From CAVZLD01 sp964522605 (GTDB taxonomy: Bacteria; Planctomycetota; Planctomycetia; Pirellulales; Pirellulaceae), in contig CAZFWV010000189.1 of the NCBI GenBank assembly GCA_964522605.1, positions 1 through 13,078 of the forward strand: 13,078 nt of DNA. Direction: 5' to 3'. The position numbers and the translations under genes are program-made. This document shows, in pieces, positions 7,607 through 13,078 of the stretch. The notes under the pieces are model-generated. The model had not been told where the DNA came from. It did not search any database and saw only the letters and a list, made by a program, of their open reading frames with translations. Each line of letters starts with the position of its first letter. The stretch's first letter is position 1.

Positions 7607-8772
7607 CGCGTTTCTCCCGGTTCGGCCAATCGAAGGTCCAAAGGTTCGCCCGCCACCGGCCAGCCTGCTTCCCAGGAAATCGGCCGAATGTTCAATACCC
7701 GATCACCGCGCCGCCGCTGACGATTCGCGTCATAGCAGGAATACACCAACCAGTCTCCCTGGTCCGTTTGCAGCACACTATTGTGTCCCGGACCGCGCCA
7801 GCGATCGGACCCGGCCAGCACAAGCTTGCCATGACCGTCCACCATCGGACGACCCTGTTCGTCGACGTAGGGTCCCAGCACGGACCGCGAGCGTCCCACC
7901 ATGATTTTGTATGTACTATCTAAACCGGCACAACAAAAATCCCAGGAAACAAATAGGTAGTAGAAACCATCGCGGTACACGAGGTAGGGAGCCTCAATGG
8001 CAGGTGGATCCGTTCCCGGCGCGCGGGCGGCCAGCGGCACGATGGTGGGCGGAGTTTCCGCCGGCTTCCCCGTGGCTGGATCGATTCGTGTGCCCTTCAG
8101 CCCGGTCCAGTAGGAACCCCATAGGAGGTAAGGCGCCCCATCCCGATCCACAAACAAGGCCGGATCGATCGCGTTGAAGTCACACGATCCTGGAGCCGAT
8201 TCAATGACCAGCCCGCGATCTTCCCATCGATAGTCGGGACTCGTCGGATCCAGCGTGTCGCTGACGGCAAGTCCGATCACGGATCGCTGGCTGCCGAAGG
8301 TCGAGACGGCGTAGTACAGGTGGTACTTGCCACCAAAATACGAAATGTCCGGCGCCCAAATCCAACGTGAACGGGGAATCGCCTTCGATGCCCAATCGGG
8401 CATGCCGCGTTCGAAAACGCGTCCGAGCGGTTTCCACGCATGCAGGTCCGTCGAAAACCAGATCGGGATTCCGCGACCGGTCGAAAACACATAGTAGCCG
8501 GCCGGTTGCTTCGACTGGATGATCACCGGATCCGGGCAGGGCGGCAACTCCGTCGACTCCGCCGCACAGGCCGCCCCCACCAGAGTAAACGCGAATCCGG
8601 CCAGACAGAGCGCGCGGAGAATAGAACCCGTTTCAAAACCTGAGCCGACGGCGCTAGCCTCGGGCCAATTCTCCATGCGACTCGGCAAATCGTGGCCTGC
8701 GGCTAGCGCCGACGGCTCACAAACTCGGTCCGTAACGGTTTTGAAACCACTTGTAGAGTGATGCTTGCGCAT
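7603..8772 (-). CDS. Secreted GH43 arabinan endo-1,5-alpha-L-arabinosidase-like enzyme
   Basis: The 389-aa five-bladed beta-propeller glycoside hydrolase has the three GH43 acidic residues in proper context: D81 in PCPDPVII (base), D203 in AIDPALFVD (pKa modulator) and E260 in IEAPYLVY (acid). WIWAPDISYFGGKYHLYY (137-154) and GPGHNSV (327-333) are typical of arabinanases. It probably hydrolyses alpha-1,5-arabinan in pectin-type or algal polysaccharide outside the cytoplasm. I chose ATG 8772 because it gives MRKHHS, a basic n-region, with GAGGG-like sequence 6 nt upstream. The hydrophobic core and AACA/AE cleavage site come only at residues 51-71. Residues about 6-50 are encoded by a 134-bp repeat. 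Alternative starts are ATG 8808, which overlaps the Nudix stop as ATGA, and ATG 8676, which lies inside the repeat. There is no ATG, GTG or TTG between the repeat and the hydrophobic core. Confidence 0.88.
   Translation of the reverse strand: MRKHHSTSGFKTVTDRVCEPSALAAGHDLPSRMENWPEASAVGSGFETGSILRALCLAGFAFTLVGAACAAESTELPPCPDPVIIQSKQPAGYYVFSTGRGIPIWFSTDLHAWKPLGRVFERGMPDWASKAIPRSRWIWAPDISYFGGKYHLYYAVSTFGSQRSVIGLAVSDTLDPTSPDYRWEDRGLVIESAPGSCDFNAIDPALFVDRDGAPYLLWGSYWTGLKGTRIDPATGKPAETPPTIVPLAARAPGTDPPAIEAPYLVYRDGFYYLFVSWDFCCAGLDSTYKIMVGRSRSVLGPYVDEQGRPMVDGHGKLVLAGSDRWRGPGHNSVLQTDQGDWLVYSCYDANRQRRRGDRVLNIRPISWEAGWPVAGEPLDLRLAEPGETR
8623..8756. repeat. 134-bp palindromic element, copy 2, inside the arabinanase leader
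   Basis: This is the second copy of the 6198-6331 element, with six substitutions and no indel. Core arms TGAGCCGACGGCGCTAGCC (8641-8659) and GGCTAGCGCCGACGGCTCA (8701-8719) are 18/19 complementary, flanked by GTTTCAAAACC and GGTTTTGAAACC. It is read through in frame by the arabinanase gene on the minus strand. TCT/TCTA occurs at both edges (minus strand), which could be a short target duplication, but this is too short to be convincing. Confidence 0.88.
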
Positions 8773-8778
8773 CCCCCA

Positions 8779-8784
8779 CCCTCT
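8779..8784 (-). promoter_or_regulatory. Possible Shine-Dalgarno of the arabinanase gene
   Basis: On the minus strand this is AGAGGG, 6 nt before ATG 8772. It is modest in strength but supports 8772 over the internal ATG at 8676. Confidence 0.4.
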
Positions 8785-8804
8785 CGTCGAACACCACATC
8801 GAGT

Positions 8805-9218
8805 TCATTCCTCTTCGTTTCTTGGTAAGAGCTCCAGCAGACGATCCAGAAACGGAACCTGATCCGGATGGAGTTGAATTCGGGCGGCATCGAGCGACAG
8901 GAATTCAGCGCGGTCGACCTCCCACGAGGCACATCGAGGTTGGCAAGCGTCGTTGATCGCCCCGGCGAAAGCGTGAATCCTCTTCGCCGAACGTCGATAA
9001 CAGATGCTGCCCAGGGGCACGAGCGCATCGGCGGTAACGCCCGTCTCCTCTTCCGTCTCACGTCGCGCCGTCTGTTCGAGATCTTCGCCCGGTTCGGCCA
9101 GGCCTTTGGGAATACTCCACGGAGCACGACGGTTGTAGTTTCCGGACGGATGGACCAGGAGTACCTCCCAGCCGTGAGCTGTCCTGCGATAGAGTAGGGT
9201 TCCGGCAGATTCGACCAT
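8805..9218 (-). CDS. Nudix hydrolase
   Basis: The 137-aa product has a complete Nudix box at residues 39-61 (G39, E45, R53-E54, E57-E58, G60), fitting GX5EX7REUXEEXGU, so the metal-binding glutamates are present. The opening MVESAGTLLYRR and the downstream WSIPKG are typical of small Nudix enzymes near the Ap4A hydrolase (MutT-like) group, which cleave nucleoside diphosphate-X substrates in the cytoplasm. The open frame extends to a TTG at 9281, adding 21 residues without family character, so I prefer the ATG at 9218. Its stop lies 32 nt before the chosen arabinanase start and it could be the first gene of the minus-strand run. The true substrate cannot be told from sequence. Confidence 0.9.
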   Translation of the reverse strand: MVESAGTLLYRRTAHGWEVLLVHPSGNYNRRAPWSIPKGLAEPGEDLEQTARRETEEETGVTADALVPLGSICYRRSAKRIHAFAGAINDACQPRCASWEVDRAEFLSLDAARIQLHPDQVPFLDRLLELLPRNEEE

Positions 9219-9361
9219 GCGGTTATGATCCGCCGGTTCGGCCGTCGATGCAACAGGGCAGATCCGTTCACCGGACGGCAAGGCCGCATTCTCGCTTCCC
9301 TCTGTCGCACTCGGTCCATTAGAATTTGAAAAATACCGTTCCCCGATGCGAGTAGCGGCTG

Positions 9362-9931
9362 ATGCCGGATGAAGGTCACGTCACGGAGATTCTCAGCGCG
9401 ATTCAGCGGGGCGATCCGCGCGCTGCCGATCAGTTGCTGCCTTTGGTGTACCAAGAATTGCGGCGATTGGCGGCACAAAAGATGGCTCAGGAATCGCCCG
9501 ACCATACGTTGCAGCCCACCGCCTTGGTTCACGAAGCGTATGTTCGCCTCGTCGGAGCAGGTCCCGAGCAAGCGTGGGACAGTCGCGGTCATTTCTATGC
9601 AGCAGCCGCGGAAGCCATGCGACGAATCTTGATTGACGATGCGCGGCGGAAACAGAGTCTGAAACGTGGCGGCGGGCGAGCCCGACGCCAATTCGACGAA
9701 CAAGTCGCACCTCAGCAGCCAGACGACCCCACGGACTTGCTCGCCCTGGACGAAGCCCTGAAAAAGTTCGCCGCTTCGGATCCGGAAACCGCCCGCCTAG
9801 TCGAACTGCGGTTCTTCGCCGGGTTGAGCGTCGAGCAGGCCGCCCAGGCCCTGGGAATCTCGGAACGAACCGCCAAGAGGAACTGGAGCTACGCCCGAGC
9901 CTGGCTGCGCCGTGAAATGGACCGCGATTAG
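9362..9931 (+). CDS. ECF sigma-70 family factor of the planctomycete/acidobacterial type
   Basis: The 189-aa product has sigma region 2 at about residues 8-97, including QPTALVHEAYVRL (51-63) and HFYAAAAEAMRRILIDDARR (77-96). A basic, Gly-rich linker (KRGGGRARR) follows, then region 4 at about 131-185 with the helix-turn-helix LSVEQAAQALGISERTAKRN. The HEAYVRL and IDDARRK signatures mark the ECF subfamily common in Planctomycetes and Acidobacteria (the TIGR02999-like group). That group is typically paired with Ser/Thr kinases rather than classical anti-sigma factors. The next gene here is such a kinase. It is divergent from the Nudix gene across 143 bp. The Shine-Dalgarno is weak. Confidence 0.93.
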   Translation: MPDEGHVTEILSAIQRGDPRAADQLLPLVYQELRRLAAQKMAQESPDHTLQPTALVHEAYVRLVGAGPEQAWDSRGHFYAAAAEAMRRILIDDARRKQSLKRGGGRARRQFDEQVAPQQPDDPTDLLALDEALKKFAASDPETARLVELRFFAGLSVEQAAQALGISERTAKRNWSYARAWLRREMDRD

Positions 9932-10102
9932 GTTCTGGTGGAGCCCCCAAGAAAGAACCGCCTTTTCTTGGCCCCCTGGGTCGTCTAATCTCGCATTTAT
10001 CGGTAGCGCGTCAGCATGGCGAAACCGGTCCGTTACCGGACGCGGCGAATTCCGCTCGGCGAGGACTGTCGATGGATGGCTGCGAGCCAGGAAAACCATC
10101 CC

Positions 10103-10196
10103 GAGGAAGAAACCACGGATGCAACGGACAGAGCGGATCGGAACCGATCGATCCGCGAACATCCGCCTCCTCCGTTCGATCCGTGGTTCCTCCTCC
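10103..10196. repeat. CCACGGAT-type inverted repeat in the sigma/kinase spacer
   Basis: The left arm 10103-10137 and the reverse complement of 10162-10196 share AACCACGGAT, then AACGGA and GCGGA in order, with scattered mismatches. The central loop (10138-10161) is rich in GATCGG/CCGATC motifs. It is one of the few structured features in the 450-bp gap between the sigma factor stop and the kinase start. The rest of that gap (9932-10102 and 10197-10364) shows no recognisable gene. Confidence 0.6.
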
Positions 10197-10364
10197 AGTT
10201 CACACTGGGCCAGAATGTGAAACTGGCGGGTTGGCAGGACGCACGGCATGACGCGCAGCAAAGGGGCTGGCGAAACCTTGCGCGAAACGCTGGGTTAAAC
10301 CGATCAGCACTGACAGTTCTGAGATACCTGTAGTCGGTTGTTCCACACCAGATCCCCTCGTGAC

Positions 10365-10370
10365 GGGAGG
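10365..10370 (+). promoter_or_regulatory. Shine-Dalgarno of the kinase gene
   Basis: GGGAGG lies 11 nt before the GTG at 10382. The long-ish spacing is acceptable, and it supports GTG initiation, since no ATG is nearby in this frame. Confidence 0.5.
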
Positions 10371-10381
10371 ATTCATCGCAG

Positions 10382-12709
10382 GTGACTTCACGGAACGAAA
10401 AGGCGATTTTCCTCGCGGCCGTCGAAAAGGAAACTGTCAAGGAACGGGAAGCGTTCCTCGCGGAAGCCTGTGGACAGGACACACGACTGCGCGCTGATGT
10501 CGATGAACTGTTACGCGCTCACGACCAGCCGGATCCGCTGCTCGATGCGGTTCCGGAGCAGGTCGGTGTGCTGCACAACCACCTGCAAGGTTCGGCCGTC
10601 GGCGACGACGCCGTTACGCCGGCCCATGACGGCTCGCGATTTTCCGGGGAACCGGAACTCGGCACTTGGATCGGCCGGTACCGGCTGATGGAACTGATCG
10701 GCGAGGGCGGTTTCGGACTCGTCTACGTGGCCGAACAGAATGAGCCTGTTCGTCGCCGGGTTGCTTTGAAAGTCGTCAAACCGGGCGTGGACACGCGAGA
10801 GGTCATCGCTCGTTTCGAAGCGGAGCGGCAGGCGTTGGCGTTGATGGACCATCCGAATATCGCGCGTGTGTTGGACGCGGGGGCGACGGAGCAGGGACGC
10901 CCCTTTTTCTTGATGGAGCTCGTGCGGGGTGACCCGATTACGACATTCTGTGAGGAGCATCAATTACCTACTCAGGCGCGGCTGGAGCTGTTCCTGATGG
11001 TCTGCAGTGCAGTCCAGCACGCGCACCAGAAAGGCATCATCCACCGCGACTTGAAGCCGTCCAATGTGCTTGTCACGCTGCACGACGACACGCCGGTCGT
11101 CAAGGTAATCGACTTCGGAATCGCTAAGGCCATTGGACAGCAATTGACAGACAAGACACTGTACACGCGGTTCTCCCAGATGATCGGCACTCCGCTCTAC
11201 ATGAGTCCGGAACAGGCGAAGATGAGCGGCTTGGACGTCGATACGCGAAGTGATATTTATTCGTTGGGAGTGCTGCTGTACGAGCTGTTGACCGGCACGA
11301 CTCCGTTCGACCGAAAACGTCTGGAAACGGCCGATTTCGACGAACTACGGAAGATTATCCGCGAAGAGGAGCCGCCCCGTCCCAGCGTTCGTATCACCAC
11401 GCTGGCACAGGCCTCGCGCACCTCCGCGCCCCAGGGGGCTCTCGAGCCACGAAAACTCTCGGCCGTCCTGCGCGGCGATCTCGACTGGATCGTGATGAAG
11501 GCGATGGAGAAGAGCCGCGCGCGCCGCTACGACACCGCAGCCGCTCTGGCGGCGGATCTCCGTCGATTTCTCAATTCGGAACCGGTCGAAGCGCGCCCGC
11601 CGTCCCCGCTCTACCGCTTTCAGAAGTTCGCCCGACGCAACAAGATCACGTTGACGACCGCATCCCTGATCCTCGCGACGATGCTGCTCGGAACCATCGT
11701 CAGCTCTTGGCAAGCGATTCGGGCCAGATCGGCGCAAAAGGAAGCCGATATCCTGCGAGCAAGAGCAGAGGATTTTGCGGAACGCCTGAAGGAAGCGAAT
11801 GTGCTGCTGGATAGCGCGCGAGCGCATGCGGACGAAAGTCGCTGGGCATTGGCGGAAACCCAATACTCGCGCGCAGCCAGCCTGCAACCGGACCATTACC
11901 TCGTCTGGTCAGGCCGCGGACTGCTCTACTTGCGACTCGGGTTGTGGGAACTTGCCGCCGCCGACTATGCACGGGCAATCGATTTGGGAGCACCCGTAAA
12001 CAACCCTGGATGGTGGGGAATCCCTCAGTTGTTTCTTTATACGGACGATGAGGAAAACTACCGCGCGCTGTGCCAGCAAATGCTTGAGCATGCGGAGCAA
12101 TCGACGGACATCATGGCCAATGCGTTCACCATGCGCAGTTGCCTCGCTTCGCCCAAGCCGTTGACCGATCCTTCCGCGCTGGCGGCCTCGACCGACCAAT
12201 GGCTCGCGGCATCACGAGTCATACCCGGTGGACCGAACAACCCGGGCTTCGGTCCCCCTGGGGGCCCCAGATGGCATCCACCCGACCGTGGACAACCGCC
12301 ACCAGGGCCACCGCGTCCCGACCATCTGCTCCATTACCTCGCCGGCCTGGCGCATTATCGTGCGGGCGAACTGAACACGGCAATCCAGCATCTCAAGCAA
12401 TCGATGGACGTCGACCCACGCTGGCCCGCGTCGGCAATCGGACTCCCTGTCCTGGCGATGGCCCATCAACGACTTGGCCAGTACGACCAGGCACGCGAGA
12501 CATTAACGCAGGCCGACGAGACGATCGACGATTGGCTCAACCAAATGCTCGACAGCCCCGTCGGGAGCACGCCCGTGCCTTGGTTTGACCTGTTGGAGTA
12601 TCTCTGTCTGCATCGTGAGACGCGAATCCTCATCACCGGAAACACGCCCCCCGACGATGCCCGGATGCAAACCCTTCAAGATCGAGCTCTCGCAGCAATC
12701 GGGCGATGA
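10382..12709 (+). CDS. Membrane-anchored Ser/Thr protein kinase with C-terminal TPR-like repeats
   Basis: The 775-aa product begins at a GTG codon. Residues 1-50 hold the AIFLAAVEKE...LRADVDELLRAHD segment common ahead of planctomycete kinases. The Hanks-type kinase domain spans about 100-400, with Gly-loop GEGGFG (107-112), catalytic Lys130 in VALKVV, HRDLKPSN (221-228), DFG (244-246), GTPLYMSPEQ (269-278) and SDIYSLGVLLYELLTG (290-305). All key residues for activity are present. One TM segment lies at about 422-441. It is followed by a charged helix (450-480) and a sensor part with TPR-like units near 483-536 and 647-713, separated by a Pro/Gly-rich insert (615-645). The topology is a cytoplasmic kinase with the TPR region across the membrane. 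It probably controls the upstream sigma factor, which is inferred from gene order and known family pairing. Confidence 0.95.
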   Translation: MTSRNEKAIFLAAVEKETVKEREAFLAEACGQDTRLRADVDELLRAHDQPDPLLDAVPEQVGVLHNHLQGSAVGDDAVTPAHDGSRFSGEPELGTWIGRYRLMELIGEGGFGLVYVAEQNEPVRRRVALKVVKPGVDTREVIARFEAERQALALMDHPNIARVLDAGATEQGRPFFLMELVRGDPITTFCEEHQLPTQARLELFLMVCSAVQHAHQKGIIHRDLKPSNVLVTLHDDTPVVKVIDFGIAKAIGQQLTDKTLYTRFSQMIGTPLYMSPEQAKMSGLDVDTRSDIYSLGVLLYELLTGTTPFDRKRLETADFDELRKIIREEEPPRPSVRITTLAQASRTSAPQGALEPRKLSAVLRGDLDWIVMKAMEKSRARRYDTAAALAADLRRFLNSEPVEARPPSPLYRFQKFARRNKITLTTASLILATMLLGTIVSSWQAIRARSAQKEADILRARAEDFAERLKEANVLLDSARAHADESRWALAETQYSRAASLQPDHYLVWSGRGLLYLRLGLWELAAADYARAIDLGAPVNNPGWWGIPQLFLYTDDEENYRALCQQMLEHAEQSTDIMANAFTMRSCLASPKPLTDPSALAASTDQWLAASRVIPGGPNNPGFGPPGGPRWHPPDRGQPPPGPPRPDHLLHYLAGLAHYRAGELNTAIQHLKQSMDVDPRWPASAIGLPVLAMAHQRLGQYDQARETLTQADETIDDWLNQMLDSPVGSTPVPWFDLLEYLCLHRETRILITGNTPPDDARMQTLQDRALAAIGR

Positions 12710-12924
12710 ACCGGAGCCGCCTGGGGAGGGTTTCTTCACAAAACCGCGAGCATTGGAGATGCTCACACGATCAGCAACAGGGGACGCGAGCAGAAAACTC
12801 GTGATAATTCAGAAGTTTCTTGGCCCTCGGCTGCGTTCGTTTTCGCATGATGATTCGATAAGGCAAATCCCTCGAGGTTAATACCTCCCCAACGGAACAG
12901 CACAATCACGAACCAAATCACCCT
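12710..12924. other. Non-coding region after the kinase gene
   Basis: No credible gene was found. A small hairpin, GAGCAT/ATGCTC at 12748-12764, lacks a following T-run, so it is not called as a terminator. Confidence 0.35.
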
Positions 12925-13022
12925 CTGCGCCTTTGCGTTCTCTGCGTTTCATTTTTTTCAAAAACCGGTGTCATCGATGGGGCAGAAAGAAGGTGTAAAA
13001 CGCAGAGGACGCAAAGGCGCAG
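12925..13022. repeat. Inverted repeat with long loop (GCGCCTTTGCG type)
   Basis: The left arm 12925-12949 (starting CTGCGCCTTTGCGTT and ending TCTGCGTTT) and right arm 12998-13022 are complementary at 24 of 25 positions, around a 48-nt spacer. Similar Cys/Arg-like CTCTGCG and CTTTGCG repeats are, from memory, widely scattered in intergenic DNA of several phyla. This copy belongs to that type by appearance only. The last bases of the window hold a further small hairpin, GGTGC-TTCC-GCACC (13047-13060). Confidence 0.7.
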
Positions 13023-13078
13023 CGCGGCAGGGCCGCAACCCAACGGGGTGCTTCCGCACCGGGGTAAGGGTCGCTTCC

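Noticed and set aside
8717..9703. 328-aa minus-strand open frame over the Nudix and sigma genes
   Set aside because: It overlaps two genes with clear family motifs and shows none itself. It also runs into the repeat element.
9947..9971. CCAAGAAA/TTTCTTGG hairpin just after the sigma factor stop
   Set aside because: The 8-bp stem has no T-tract after it, and the kinase downstream is probably in the same unit, so it was not called a terminator.
9912..10333. Open frames of about 100 aa in the sigma/kinase spacer
   Set aside because: They run across the CCACGGAT inverted repeat in different frames and show no domain or ribosome-binding site.
20..13022. Repeats considered as a CRISPR array
   Set aside because: The repeats are palindromic, scattered singly and of different families. 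There is no regular repeat-spacer unit and no cas gene.

Overview
The window reads as a chromosomal segment of a planctomycete, probably of the Pirellulales/Rhodopirellula type. This is inferred, not proven. The evidence is an ECF sigma factor of the planctomycete/acidobacterial type next to a large Ser/Thr kinase with a C-terminal TPR region, exported enzymes of kinds common in that phylum, moderately high GC, and spacers rich in palindromic repeats.

Layout. The left part (259-5680) is about the cell envelope. It holds a large MscK/MscM-type MscS channel (+), a two-gene set of small membrane proteins resembling the ElaB/YqjD and YqjE families (+), and a convergent MscL channel (-). Two mechanosensitive channels and an inner-membrane stress-type pair lie within 5.5 kb, which suggests a hypo-osmotic stress neighbourhood. 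The middle (6386-9218) is a minus-strand run: a Nudix hydrolase, a secreted GH43 endo-arabinanase-like enzyme, and a Tat-type exported ADP-ribosylglycohydrolase-fold protein. The last two overlap by ATGA and look translationally coupled. The right part (9362-12709, +) is an ECF sigma factor followed by a membrane-anchored Ser/Thr kinase with TPR-like repeats, probably one signalling unit.

Nearly every spacer holds a palindromic non-coding element, and several unrelated families are present. They include a 27-bp-arm hairpin at 20-92, a ~350-bp element with ~50-bp terminal inverted repeats and a chain of internal hairpins at 3790-4138, a nested palindrome at 5912-6012, a 134-bp palindromic element present twice (6198-6331 and 8623-8756, 128/134 identical) with a diverged relative at 5821-5887, a CCACGGAT-type inverted repeat at 10103-10196, and a long-looped inverted repeat at 12925-13022.

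The most striking observation is that the second 134-bp copy sits in frame inside the signal peptide of the arabinanase. It separates a basic start (MRKHHS) from the hydrophobic core (ILRALCLAGF). The two copies are in direct orientation and bracket the arabinanase/ADP-ribosylglycohydrolase pair. No CRISPR array, tRNA, rRNA or intact transposase gene was seen.
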